This document shows, one piece after another, positions 34,539 to 42,466 of a stretch of DNA of 47,518 nucleotides (position 1 is the first letter of the stretch; every line of letters begins with the position of its first letter). The stretch lies in contig JAJDWB010000017.1 in assembly GCA_022825855.1 (NCBI GenBank), positions 1 to 47,518 of the forward strand. Direction: 5' to 3'. This DNA is from Dehalococcoidia bacterium (GTDB lineage: Bacteria; Chloroflexota; Dehalococcoidia; Bin125). Below the pieces are notes generated by a model. That model saw nothing but the letters and a program-made list of their open reading frames with translations. It was not told the origin of the DNA and searched no databases. The position numbers and the translations under genes are program-made.

Positions 34539-35584
34539 TGGTCCCCGCCCAACTGTGGGTATCGCCGCGCGTTCGCCGAATCCACGAACCCAGGACCGGT
34601 CACCAGCCGCCCAGACGCGGCCCAACGCTCCATCCCGACCAGCACGCCTCTGGTCGCCGGATCCGCTTCCAGGGACTGCATGTAGGCGAACGCAATCGGC
34701 AGGAATCCCTGCAGATACGCCTGCTGATCGACCGCGAACAGTACCTCTCCCGCTTCAATCCGCTGCAGGATCGCGGGCGAAACGTCAAACGTGGCCAAAC
34801 GTGCCAGCGAGCCCGAGGACGCGATCGCGTCCAGGGCCAACTCGGCGATGCTCGAATTCAGAGCCAACACGCCGTCGATACTCTCATCGGCTTGAAGCAC
34901 CGCGGCAATCTCTCCGGTCGTCGAGACCCGATCGGCGGTGCCGGTCACGAACAGCCGCTCCATCGATCCGCCCACCGCCTCCAGGGCCAGACCGGCATTC
35001 GAGCAGCGCGACTCGAGGCCAACATTGCCCGCTTCATGGACCAGACAGAGCAGCCTGGTCACCCCCTCCGAAACCAGGCGTTCTCCCGCGCCCAGTCCCG
35101 CCACGCCGTCGGGCTGCCCGAAGTGCGTCACCGCCCCAAACTCGCGCCCACGTTCCTCACCGGAGTTGATCGTCATCACCACCAACCCCGCCGCCACCGC
35201 CGATCGGATCGAGTCTTCCAGCGCATCCGGGTCGGCCATCGAGACGATCAGCACGTCGTAACCCAGGGCAATCGCGTTGTCGACCAGGCGCACCTGCTCG
35301 CTCACGTTGCCGTCCCCGTCGTAGAACAACTCAACCCCGAATTCCCGCTGCGCCGCGAACGCTCCCGCCGCAACCTCGTCCCAGAACGGGTCGCCGATCC
35401 CGCCGTGCGTGATCATCGCCACCCGGATATCGGTCTCGGGCAATGCCCCGGTGCCGGCCAGAAAAGCGGTCTCCCGGTCGACCCGGCAAACGTACGCGGC
35501 CACCATCGCCAGCGCGACCAGCCCGGCCAGCACCACCCACCGCAGCCAGCCCTCGTTCGCCAGTCGTTCGATCCGTCGAGCCAC
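34535..35584 (-). CDS. Second ABC transporter substrate-binding protein, membrane-anchored
   Basis: Paralogue of the following gene: VAMITHGGIGDPFWDEVAAG and AVDQQAYLQGFLPIAFAY align with its counterparts, and both conserve two cysteines (LLCLVHEAGNVGLESRC here). The N-terminal hydrophobic segment WVVLAGLVALAMVAAYVC lacks a good lipobox (Val before Cys), so an uncleaved anchor is more likely than lipidation. The GTG start at 35584 has AGAAGG about 8 bases upstream; the product is 349 residues. It is the first gene of the transporter operon, with a candidate promoter upstream. Confidence 0.88.
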   Translation of the reverse strand: MARRIERLANEGWLRWVVLAGLVALAMVAAYVCRVDRETAFLAGTGALPETDIRVAMITHGGIGDPFWDEVAAGAFAAQREFGVELFYDGDGNVSEQVRLVDNAIALGYDVLIVSMADPDALEDSIRSAVAAGLVVMTINSGEERGREFGAVTHFGQPDGVAGLGAGERLVSEGVTRLLCLVHEAGNVGLESRCSNAGLALEAVGGSMERLFVTGTADRVSTTGEIAAVLQADESIDGVLALNSSIAELALDAIASSGSLARLATFDVSPAILQRIEAGEVLFAVDQQAYLQGFLPIAFAYMQSLEADPATRGVLVGMERWAASGRLVTGPGFVDSANARRYPQLGGDQ

Positions 35585-35665
35585 CGCGCTGCCTTCTACT
35601 CGGGACGCCGCTCGTCTCTGATGATCAACGCCGGCGCCGGCCGCGCACAGCGCACTGGCTGGCCG

Positions 35666-35694
35666 AGTCCTAGCGGTTGACCGCTAGGCTATCA
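35666..35694 (-). promoter_or_regulatory. Candidate promoter of the ABC transporter operon
   Basis: Minus-strand TTGATA (35689-35694), 17-base spacer, TAGGAC (35666-35671). The spacer is almost entirely the 20-base palindrome at 35669-35688, so a protein bound there would occlude the promoter. The -10 match is imperfect. Confidence 0.35.
35669..35688. promoter_or_regulatory. Perfect 20-base palindrome in a divergent intergenic region
   Basis: CCTAGCGG, four-base TTGA, CCGCTAGG: 8-bp perfect arms. It lies between the transporter operon and the phosphodiesterase gene and ends 9 bases before that gene's ATG. It overlaps the plus-strand -10 candidate TAGGCT (35685-35690). It could be a shared operator or a 5' hairpin. 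Confidence 0.55.
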
Positions 35695-35697
35695 ACC

Positions 35698-36273
35698 ATG
35701 CGCATTGGACTCATTTCGGATACCCACGTGCCCGAGGCTGGCACGGAACTGTGGCCCCAGCTCTGGGAGCGCATCGAGACCGCCGACGTCCTGCTCCACG
35801 GCGGCGACATCCACGACATCCGCCTGATCGACAAGCTGGAACGCGTCGCGCCCATCTACGTTGCACGCGGCAACGGCGACGATGGCTCCGGCGGTCGCCC
35901 CGTCCAGCCCGAGGATCCTCGCCTGCGCGAGGCATGGAATCTCGAATTCGAGGGCTTCCGCTTCGGACTCACCCACGACATGGCCCTGCCCGAGTGGCCG
36001 CCCTACCGGACCGTGGAGTCGATGATGGACCACTACTTCGGTGGACCCCAACACGTCGTCGTCCACGGCGACACCCATGTCGCCTCGATCGAGACCATCC
36101 GCGGCGTCCTGCTGATCAATCCCGGCAGTCCGATGTACCCGCGCAACCTCGACACCAGGCTGGGCACGCTGGGCTTCATCGAGATCGAGAACGGCCGCCT
36201 GCACGCCTGGCTCGAACAACTCGACGAGACTGGCTCCCACGTGATCAAAGAGCAGCCGAAGTACGTCTACTGA
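35698..36273 (+). CDS. YfcE/MJ0936-type metallophosphodiesterase
   Basis: Calcineurin-like metal-dependent phosphoesterase of the small YfcE/MJ0936 family. Metal motifs: ISDTHVP (DxH), HGGDIHD (GDxxD-like), ARGNGDD (GNxD), THDMALP and HGDTHVAS (GHTH-like, here GDTH), then LINPGSPMYPRN. The 191-residue length is typical. ATG 35698 lacks a Shine-Dalgarno sequence, and a -10-like TAGGCT 7 bases before it suggests a leaderless transcript. First gene of the plus-strand block. The physiological substrate is not predictable from sequence. Confidence 0.9.
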   Translation: MRIGLISDTHVPEAGTELWPQLWERIETADVLLHGGDIHDIRLIDKLERVAPIYVARGNGDDGSGGRPVQPEDPRLREAWNLEFEGFRFGLTHDMALPEWPPYRTVESMMDHYFGGPQHVVVHGDTHVASIETIRGVLLINPGSPMYPRNLDTRLGTLGFIEIENGRLHAWLEQLDETGSHVIKEQPKYVY

Positions 36274-36324
36274 GGTATCGAAGCGGCACGCCGAACCCTT
36301 CCCGTGAATCCGCCCGCTCCTGAG

Positions 36325-36355
36325 TTGACGACCGAGCCCGCGCAGCGAATACGCT
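36325..36355 (+). promoter_or_regulatory. Candidate leaderless promoter of the Usp gene
   Basis: TTGACG (36325-36330), 19 bases, TACGCT (36350-36355), then 6 bases to the ATG at 36362. This spacing fits a transcript starting at the start codon. The spacer is slightly long. Confidence 0.4.
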
Positions 36356-36361
36356 AGGCGC

Positions 36362-36877
36362 ATGGCTGGCATCTCGGTCCTGGTTCCTTTTGATCGCTCG
36401 CCGGAGTCGCGACGGGGTCTGGAGATCGCCTTCCACCTGGCCCGCGTCGACCGGCGCAAGTCGCGCGTGCTCCCGATCTACGTCGTCGAGGTAGATCGCG
36501 CCTATCCGGTCGACAGCGACCTGCCCCAGCAATCAGCCCGCGGCGAGGCCTGCCTGGCCGAGGCCGAGGCGGCCGCACGTGAGGCCCGCGTCTCCTGCGA
36601 CGCCATCCTCCTGCAAGCCCGCAGCGCCGGCCCGGCCGTCGTCGACGTGGCCGCAACCGAGAAGATCGACCTGCTCGTCCTGGGCGTCTCCCACGCCAAC
36701 GCCGTGCACACCAGCGGCGGCGAGCAAACCGCCCTCGCCCGTCGCGCCGGCGCCGGCATCGACCTCGGCCACACCGCCGACTACATCCTCTCTCACGCAC
36801 CCTGCGAAGTCGTCGTCGTACGCGAGTCCGCCTATCACCATGACCGCTTCGCAGACCAGAACCAGCTCGAGCGCTAA
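36362..36877 (+). CDS. Universal stress protein family protein
   Basis: UspA-fold protein of 171 residues. VLVPFDRSPESRRGLEIAFHLA is the usual N-terminus and VVVVRES the terminal strand. The nucleotide loop is unusual. After LLVLGVSH the expected G-2x-G-9x-G[ST] pattern is replaced by a longer loop with LGHTADYILSHAPCEV, so ATP binding is uncertain. The gene lies just upstream of two TrkA-type genes; Usp and KTN proteins often co-occur in potassium uptake modules. A CGAGCG-CTAA-CGCTCG hairpin (36868-36883) spans its stop codon. Confidence 0.8.
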   Translation: MAGISVLVPFDRSPESRRGLEIAFHLARVDRRKSRVLPIYVVEVDRAYPVDSDLPQQSARGEACLAEAEAAAREARVSCDAILLQARSAGPAVVDVAATEKIDLLVLGVSHANAVHTSGGEQTALARRAGAGIDLGHTADYILSHAPCEVVVVRESAYHHDRFADQNQLER

Positions 36878-36904
36878 CGCTCGGGGGAATCGAGCCGTGT
36901 CTTC

Positions 36905-37333
36905 ATGCGCGTCGTAATCATGGGCTGCGGACGACTCGGCTCGACGCTCGCCCGCGAACTCGACCACGAGGGCCACCGCGTCACCGTAATCGACGTCGAC
37001 TCGGCCGCCTTCAACTGGCTCGAGGACGATTTCCGCGGCGTGACGATCGTCGGCGCCGGAGAAGATATCGACGTGCAACAGGCGGCCGGAGTCCCACGCG
37101 CCGACATCTTCCTCGCGCTGGCCAATGGCGACAATCGCAACGCCATGGCCGTCCAAGTCGCCAAGCACATCCACGGCGCGCCCCGAGTGGTCGCCCGAAT
37201 CTACGATCCGGAGCGAGCCGACGTCTACCGCCAACTCGGCATCAACGTCGTCAACCCGACCACGATCCTCGACGAGATGGTCCGCGAGGCTGCCTTCGGC
37301 CAACGCGACGACGACACCGGCGAGGAGCGTTGA
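36905..37333 (+). CDS. TrkA-N domain protein (first potassium-uptake regulatory subunit)
   Basis: KTN/RCK domain that binds NAD(H) or nucleotides and gates Trk/Ktr potassium channels. VVIMGCGRLGSTLARELDHE is the Rossmann loop, VTVIDVD the first acidic strand end, and the core ends near MVREAAF. At 142 residues only the N-domain is present; the TrkA-C domain is absent. The following TrkA gene supplies both. Stop and start overlap (TGATG), so the pair is coupled. The Trk/Ktr pore subunit is not in the window. Confidence 0.88.
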   Translation: MRVVIMGCGRLGSTLARELDHEGHRVTVIDVDSAAFNWLEDDFRGVTIVGAGEDIDVQQAAGVPRADIFLALANGDNRNAMAVQVAKHIHGAPRVVARIYDPERADVYRQLGINVVNPTTILDEMVREAAFGQRDDDTGEER

Positions 37334-37995
37334 TGTACATCATCGTCGTCGGAGGGGGCAAAGTCGGCCGCGGCGCCGCGCGAGACCTGATCGGTATGGG
37401 TCATGAAGTCTGCGTAGTCGAACGCGACGCCAACACCGCCTGGTCAATCAACAACGAACTCGGCGAAGTCGCCCTGCTCGGCGACGGCGCGGAGATCCAT
37501 GTCCAGCGCGCCGCCGGCATGAACCGCGCCGATGTCGTCGTCGCCTGCACCGGCCGCGACCAGGCCAACCTCGCCGTCGCCCAGACTGCGCAGACCCGCT
37601 TCAACGTCGGCAAGGTCATCGCTCGGATCAACGATCCGCGCAACGAACGCATCTTCCGCACCCTCGGCTTCGACTACACGATCTCCGCAACCGCAGCGAT
37701 CGTCAACGCGATCGAGCAGGAGGTCAGCGCCGGTCTCTCGCGCCTCACCCAGTTCCGTTCGACCGCCTTTGTCCTCGCCGAAGTCTCTATTCCCCAGGTC
37801 GCGCCCGCGGTCGGCTGCACCGTGCGCGACCTCTCCCTGCCGCCCAACACCGTCCTGGCTCTGATCATTCGCGACGACGATCAGCCTGAGGTACCCGGAC
37901 CAAACACGCTGATTCAGGCCGCCGATGTCGTCATCGCCGTCACCCAGCCGCAACACGAGGCCTCGCTCCGCGAAGCCCTGACCGGAGTAACCTAA
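37333..37995 (+). CDS. TrkA-N/TrkA-C protein (second potassium-uptake regulatory subunit)
   Basis: Contains an N-terminal KTN domain (IIVVGGGKVGRGAARDLIG, VCVVERD, NRADVVVACTGRDQANL) and a C-terminal RCK_C domain from about residue 145 (VAPAVGCTVRDLSLPPNTVL). The ATG at 37333 shares a base with the previous stop and gives 220 residues. Two-gene KTN pairs of this type (one short, one with TrkA-C) recur in Actinobacteria and Chloroflexota. It is probably the ligand-sensing half of a potassium transporter whose pore is encoded elsewhere. Confidence 0.88.
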   Translation: MYIIVVGGGKVGRGAARDLIGMGHEVCVVERDANTAWSINNELGEVALLGDGAEIHVQRAAGMNRADVVVACTGRDQANLAVAQTAQTRFNVGKVIARINDPRNERIFRTLGFDYTISATAAIVNAIEQEVSAGLSRLTQFRSTAFVLAEVSIPQVAPAVGCTVRDLSLPPNTVLALIIRDDDQPEVPGPNTLIQAADVVIAVTQPQHEASLREALTGVT

Positions 37996-37999
37996 CCCC

Positions 38000-38872
38000 A
38001 TGCCATACCACGATCCAAAAGAGCTGCGACGCATTTCTTATCTCGGTCCTGCCGGAACATTCACTCAATTGGCTGCCAGCATTTACAAGCGGGATGCTGA
38101 GCTAATCCCATATCCAAGCATCACTGCGAGTGCCGAAGCGGTGTTGCAACAGGAGGTCGATGCTGCAGTTGTCCCATTCGAGAATGCCCTCGAAGGCTCC
38201 GTAGGCGAAACTCACGACATCATCGTCCATCGCTTCAACCTCGCAATCTCCGGCGAGTTGGTGATTCCGATCGAACAATGCCTGATACTGCCGCCCGGCA
38301 CTGAGCTTCAAAACACGCAGATTGCTCTGGTCCTTTCGCATCCACAAGCGCTCGGACAGTGTCGCCGGTTCATCGAGCGGCGCTTCCCCAATGCCAAGAC
38401 ACAGGCCACTCTCTCCACTTCAGAGGCCGTCGAACGAATGATGGAGGCACAAGTCGATCCTGAGCTGAAGGACCGAGTCGTCGCCATTGCCCCGCGTCAG
38501 GCCGCTGAAATACACGGTGCCCGGATCGGCGAAACCGCCATTCAAGACAATGACCTGAACGCGACACGCTTCGTCGTCCTTACACCACACGGACATGCAC
38601 CGACTGGAGAAGATAAGACGACTTTCGTGTTCAAGACCATGAACACTCCCGGTGCCTTGGTTCAGGCACTGAAGTGTTTCGCGGACCAAGAGGTCAATCT
38701 GACACGTATCGAGTCTCGCGCCGCCAGAGAAGGTCTAGGCTCGTATCGCTTCATGGTCGATTGCGAGGGCCACCGTGATGATGAAAAGCTAAGGGCGGTG
38801 GTCATCCAACTCGAGACCCAAGTTGAGGAGTGGCGAGTGGTCGGTAGCTATCCCAAAGCGCCCCGACCCTGA
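38000..38872 (+). CDS. pheA: Prephenate dehydratase
   Basis: Converts prephenate to phenylpyruvate in phenylalanine synthesis. The PDT domain (about 10-185) has ISYLGPAGTFTQLAA at its start and the catalytic TRF in DLNATRFVVLTPHG. The C-terminal ACT domain has NTPGALVQALKCFADQEVNL and the ESR motif that binds phenylalanine. The product is 290 residues. Sampled lines of the gene range from about 48% to 63% G+C, near 55% overall, while adjacent KTN coding sequence reaches about 77%. Codon use is visibly less GC-biased than its neighbours, consistent with recent acquisition or gene replacement. Confidence 0.95.
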   Translation: MPYHDPKELRRISYLGPAGTFTQLAASIYKRDAELIPYPSITASAEAVLQQEVDAAVVPFENALEGSVGETHDIIVHRFNLAISGELVIPIEQCLILPPGTELQNTQIALVLSHPQALGQCRRFIERRFPNAKTQATLSTSEAVERMMEAQVDPELKDRVVAIAPRQAAEIHGARIGETAIQDNDLNATRFVVLTPHGHAPTGEDKTTFVFKTMNTPGALVQALKCFADQEVNLTRIESRAAREGLGSYRFMVDCEGHRDDEKLRAVVIQLETQVEEWRVVGSYPKAPRP

Positions 38873-38888
38873 ACCGACCCGGACCGTC

Positions 38889-39716
38889 ATGCCGGAAATC
38901 CCCGAGCTGCAGCACATCTCACAGGTCCTGACCGCCCGGCTCGCCGGGCGGCCGATTACGAACGTCGACATCCAGAAACCGATCGTGATCCGCCTGCCGC
39001 GGGAAGACTTCGAGGCCGGCCTGCTTGGTGCGGAGATTCTCGCCGTGCGCCGCAGCGGCAAGTTCCTGCTCCTCGAAACCGATCGCGACAGCGTGATGGC
39101 CGTCAACCCGATGCTCAACGGCCGCTTTCAGTGGATCGACGGTCCCGACGGCAAGCGCAAGGCCCACGCCAGAACCTGTTTCACGCTCAAGTTCCAGTCG
39201 GACGAAGGCGAGCTGGGCATTCGCTACATCGACGAGCGCTACCTGGGCAAGGTCTACCTGGTCGACGCCGAAGACCTCGACCAGGTCCCCGTGCTCAATG
39301 AACAGGGTCCCGACGCGCTCGACCCGGCGCTCGACGAGGACGCGTTCCTCACGCGCCTCAAGCGCTACCGGGGACAGGTCAAGAACGCGCTCGTCAACGC
39401 CCGCTTCATCGCCGGGATCGGCAATGCCTACTCCGACGAGATACTCTTCCAGGCCGGCATCCACCCTTTCACCAAGATCTCGAGCCTCGATCAGGAACGG
39501 CGCATTCGACTCTACGCCGCGATGCACGAGACGCTGAACTGGGCCGCCGGCATCTCCGCTGTCGAAATCGGCAACCGGATCGACCGCAAGCCCCGGGACT
39601 TCCTCAACGTCCACCGCAAGGGCGGGCAACCCTGTCCCCGCTGCGACCACACCATCTCCGAGGTCTCGCCCAACCGCCGCGTCACCTCGTTCTGCCGGAC
39701 CTGCCAGCCCGACTAA
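38889..39716 (+). CDS. mutM: Formamidopyrimidine-DNA glycosylase (Fpg/MutM family)
   Basis: Base-excision enzyme for oxidised purines. Pro2 and Glu3 follow the initiator (MPEIPELQ in place of the common MPELPEVE), Lys58 lies in RRSGKFLLLE, and the C-terminal zinc finger is CPRC...CRTC near the end. The helix-2-turn-helix region (VNARFIAGIGNAYSDEILFQ) is typical. ATG 38889 is chosen over a start inside pheA; the product is 275 residues. It is 16 bases downstream of pheA. An Nei-like specificity is possible. Confidence 0.93.
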   Translation: MPEIPELQHISQVLTARLAGRPITNVDIQKPIVIRLPREDFEAGLLGAEILAVRRSGKFLLLETDRDSVMAVNPMLNGRFQWIDGPDGKRKAHARTCFTLKFQSDEGELGIRYIDERYLGKVYLVDAEDLDQVPVLNEQGPDALDPALDEDAFLTRLKRYRGQVKNALVNARFIAGIGNAYSDEILFQAGIHPFTKISSLDQERRIRLYAAMHETLNWAAGISAVEIGNRIDRKPRDFLNVHRKGGQPCPRCDHTISEVSPNRRVTSFCRTCQPD

Positions 39717-39737
39717 GCCGCGCCTCGCCGCGCTGCC

Positions 39738-40286
39738 CTAGTCGCCCGACAGCACCCGCTCGGACCCGGGGATGAACGGCGCCCAGCCCGGCTGATTCTC
39801 GAGATACTGGCCGAACAGGTTGATCGGACTGACCGTCGGCCGCTTCGGTTCGTTCCTCAGGTGCATCCGAGCCTCTCGCGGGGTGCGTCCCGCCTTGCGG
39901 TGATTGCACCCGCGGCAGGCCGAGACCAGGTTCTCCCACGTGTGCGAACCGCCCCGGAATCGCGGCATCACATGATCGAGCGTCAAATCCTTGAGCGCCG
40001 TGCGGCGCCCGCAGTACTGACACATGAAGCGGTCGCGGATGAACACCTCACGCCGCGACAGCCGCATCACCGGCCGCGGACGCCGGATGAAGTAGACCAT
40101 CCGGATCACCGAGGGCACATCGTACTCGCCGCCCACGGTGCGCAGCAGCGACTTGGCCCGATCCAGCTTGTCGATGACTTCAGCCTTGCCCCGCGACACC
40201 AACACCACAGCCCGGCGCACGTTGCAGACGTGCAACGGCTCGTAGTTCTGATTCAGCACCAGCACCGACTTGTTCAGAACCGTCAT
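39738..40286 (-). CDS. HNH endonuclease family protein
   Basis: HNH-fold protein of the small housekeeping group seen in Actinobacteria, Cyanobacteria and Chloroflexota. The N-terminal region (SVLVLNQNYEPLHVCNVRRA) precedes the zinc-stabilised nuclease motif: CQYCGRR, TLDHVMPRFRGGSHTWENLV and CRGCNHRKAGRTP. ATG 40286 gives 182 residues. Its 3' end converges with mutM 21 bases away. It is not accompanied by a methylase, so restriction is unlikely, and the role is unknown. Confidence 0.88.
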   Translation of the reverse strand: MTVLNKSVLVLNQNYEPLHVCNVRRAVVLVSRGKAEVIDKLDRAKSLLRTVGGEYDVPSVIRMVYFIRRPRPVMRLSRREVFIRDRFMCQYCGRRTALKDLTLDHVMPRFRGGSHTWENLVSACRGCNHRKAGRTPREARMHLRNEPKRPTVSPINLFGQYLENQPGWAPFIPGSERVLSGD

Positions 40287-40368
40287 CACACCGCAGTGAT
40301 CGTACCACCGTCCGCGACGAATGCCGCTCCCGCCCGGTCTCGCTGAACCGAACGACGACAGGCGCGCC

Positions 40369-40953
40369 TCAGCCGCCGCCCAGCGCACTGTTCGCGCCGT
40401 CCACGGCCGAACGCCACTCCTCCACCTCCGCCACAAAGCCCTGGATCGCCGTGTCGAACTCTCCCGGCAGCAGCGCGCGCACCACGGGCACGTTCTCCAG
40501 CATCGTCCAGCCGATCGCCGAGTGGCCCACCACGCCGTCCGCATCGTCCAGCCCGGCCAGCACGACGATCGCAATCGCGGCCTGGATCAGCAGCAATCCA
40601 AACAGCACGCCGAACAGCCCGCCCGCGGCCCGATCCGCCCAGCCCAGCAACAGCAGCGAGGCCAGACCGCGCAGGAAGGTGCCGACCACATACCCGCCCA
40701 CGCTGACCAGCGCGAGAATGACGAAGAAACTGGCCGCCCGCATCGTCCCCGACGGCGACTCCGAGATCGCCAGGTCCGCAAACACCCGCTCGTGATAGAT
40801 CCCGGCCAGGAAGACGCCCAGCACGACGGCGAGCAACGCCACGCTCGCCCGCAGAATGCCCAATCGCCAGCCCCACACGCCGATCCCCACGGCCAGCGCA
40901 ATGATGACCAGGTCGAGAATGTTGAGCCCCAGGATCAGCGACGACTCCGACAC
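40369..40953 (-). CDS. CvpA-family membrane protein
   Basis: Four predicted membrane helices, beginning NILDLVIIALAVGIGVWGWR, the usual CvpA N-terminal segment (colicin V production protein family). The conserved GLASLLLLGWADRAAGGLFG loop follows. The 194 residues end in a soluble region. CvpA proteins are linked to envelope integrity in some bacteria, but their biochemical role is unsettled. It lies between radC and the HNH gene with gaps of 38 and 82 bases. Confidence 0.85.
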   Translation of the reverse strand: MSESSLILGLNILDLVIIALAVGIGVWGWRLGILRASVALLAVVLGVFLAGIYHERVFADLAISESPSGTMRAASFFVILALVSVGGYVVGTFLRGLASLLLLGWADRAAGGLFGVLFGLLLIQAAIAIVVLAGLDDADGVVGHSAIGWTMLENVPVVRALLPGEFDTAIQGFVAEVEEWRSAVDGANSALGGG

Positions 40954-40991
40954 GAAATCACTCTACACAGCCGTCCGCGCCACGCCGATCC

Positions 40992-41840
40992 TCAGCCGGA
41001 GCCGTTGGCCCCGTCCCCCGCGCCCGAGGCCGAGCCCATCAAGCCCAATTCCGCCAACGAAGCAAACTGCGAGCGCGAGACGATCACGTGATCGAGCAAA
41101 TCGATGCCCATCATCTCAGCCCCGGCGGTCAACTCGGCCGTCAGTTTGACGTCCGCCCGCGACGGCGCCGGCGACCCGGACGGATGGTTGTGCACCACGA
41201 TCATCGCCGGGCCCTGGTGCATGATCACCGGGCGTAGCATCTCCGAGACCCGGACCGTCACGCCATGCACCGTCCCCTTGTACAACCGCTCCTCCCGGAT
41301 CAGGCAGTGCTGTTGATCCAGCACCAGCACCCAGACCTCTTCGTGGGTCAGATCGCCCAACAGCCCGCGATAGCGGTCGAACACCTGCTTCGACGTCTGG
41401 AACGGGACCCGCGCCGGCCACTCGTCGTCGGCCAAACCGCGCGCCGCCAGCTCGACCGCCGCCTTGATCCGCGTCACCTTCGCCTCACCCAGCGTGGTCA
41501 CGCGCATCAACTCCTTGATATCGGAACGCAGCAAACCCACTAACCCGCGCTCTGCCAGCAGACCGCGCGAGATCTCCAGCACGTTCTCGCCCTTCCGGCC
41601 AGAACTGAGCAGGATGGCCACCAGTTCCGCGTTGGAGAGCGCATCCGCGCCCAGCCGGATCAACCGCTCTCTCGGACGATCAGCGGGATCCATGTCCTTG
41701 ATCGTGCCGCTCGGGCGTCCCTGCTCGGTTGCGGTCTGCGGCTCCGCCGTCTGAGTGGTCGGCGTTGACTCCCCCGAGTCCTCCGCCGCCCAGGCCGCCC
41801 TCAACTCGGCCTCGTGGTCGCGCATCTGACGGCTCGTCAC
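40992..41840 (-). CDS. radC: RadC-family JAB/MPN domain protein
   Basis: Contains a UPF0758/RadC fold: an N-terminal helix-hairpin-helix region (DALSNAELVAILLSSGRKGE) and the JAB metalloenzyme motif VVHNHPSGSPAPSRADV. The N-terminal extension of about 45 residues (rich in Glu, Thr and Gln) is longer than usual. The start is a GTG at 41840 that overlaps the preceding gene's stop; an ATG at 41825 is possible. The product is 282 residues. RadC is not a proven DNA repair enzyme. The JAB motif suggests a peptidase-like activity. Confidence 0.9.
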   Translation of the reverse strand: MTSRQMRDHEAELRAAWAAEDSGESTPTTQTAEPQTATEQGRPSGTIKDMDPADRPRERLIRLGADALSNAELVAILLSSGRKGENVLEISRGLLAERGLVGLLRSDIKELMRVTTLGEAKVTRIKAAVELAARGLADDEWPARVPFQTSKQVFDRYRGLLGDLTHEEVWVLVLDQQHCLIREERLYKGTVHGVTVRVSEMLRPVIMHQGPAMIVVHNHPSGSPAPSRADVKLTAELTAGAEMMGIDLLDHVIVSRSQFASLAELGLMGSASGAGDGANGSG

Positions 41841-42466
41841 GAATCGTCGCGCTGGTCGCCGAAGCTCGGCAGCTCCACCCGCTCCCGAGCCTGCGCCGCC
41901 TCCGCCTCACGCTCCCGCCGACGCTGTTCCCAGGCATCGTCCGCTTCCGGCTCTTGTCGGTCGCCCTGGCCGTCTGCGATCAGCGCCTCATCCTCACCCA
42001 GCGGCCGCCAGGCCACCAGCGCATTGGTGTGCGGAAAGTGCAACAGGTAGACCCAGCCGCCCGACTCCGGCATCTCCTCGAAAATCAGTCGTGGCACCCG
42101 GAACACCCGCTTCGAGACCAGCACGTAATGCGCGCGGAAGAAGATCAACAAGTCGAACTTGCGCCACTTGCGACCCACCCGTCCGGTCGTCTCGACCGGT
42201 TCCGAGAACCAGTCGCGAAACGCGGACAGCGCCGAGAATCCCGACAGGATGCCAATCAGCGCGAACAGCGAGAACCCGAACCAGGAGCCGCTGTTACCGT
42301 TCAGGGCCTCGACCATCATGTAGACCGCACCCACCGTCAGCAAGCCAAACGCAGGCGTCCAGATCGCGATCGAGCGCAACAGCGACCGACGAGCTCGCTG
42401 CTCGTCCGGCTCCTGGCTGCTATGCCAGTCCTGGAATCTACCCTCCGCCACGACCGCTCTTCCCAT
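41837..42466 (-). CDS. Two-helix membrane protein of unknown function
   Basis: I do not recognise a family. Two hydrophobic segments are seen in the first half (IWTPAFGLLTVGAVYMMVEA and SLFALIGILSGFSALSAF), followed by a cytoplasmic-looking basic stretch, a central region with FRAHYVLVSKRVFRVPRLIF, and a charged, Glu/Arg-rich C-terminal tail. The ATG at 42466 is adjacent to GGAGG with almost no spacer; a GTG slightly downstream or an ATG at 42490 are alternatives. It overlaps the LysM gene end by 29 bases and couples to radC at a GTGA. Confidence 0.6.
   Translation of the reverse strand: MGRAVVAEGRFQDWHSSQEPDEQRARRSLLRSIAIWTPAFGLLTVGAVYMMVEALNGNSGSWFGFSLFALIGILSGFSALSAFRDWFSEPVETTGRVGRKWRKFDLLIFFRAHYVLVSKRVFRVPRLIFEEMPESGGWVYLLHFPHTNALVAWRPLGEDEALIADGQGDRQEPEADDAWEQRRREREAEAAQARERVELPSFGDQRDDS

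Noticed and set aside
36868-36883. Intrinsic terminator after the Usp gene
   Set aside because: The CGAGCG/CGCTCG stem is followed by a G-run, not a T-run, and the next gene is 21 bases away.
39717-39737. Bidirectional terminator between convergent mutM and the HNH gene
   Set aside because: The 21 bases are GC-rich but form no clean inverted repeat and lack a T-run.
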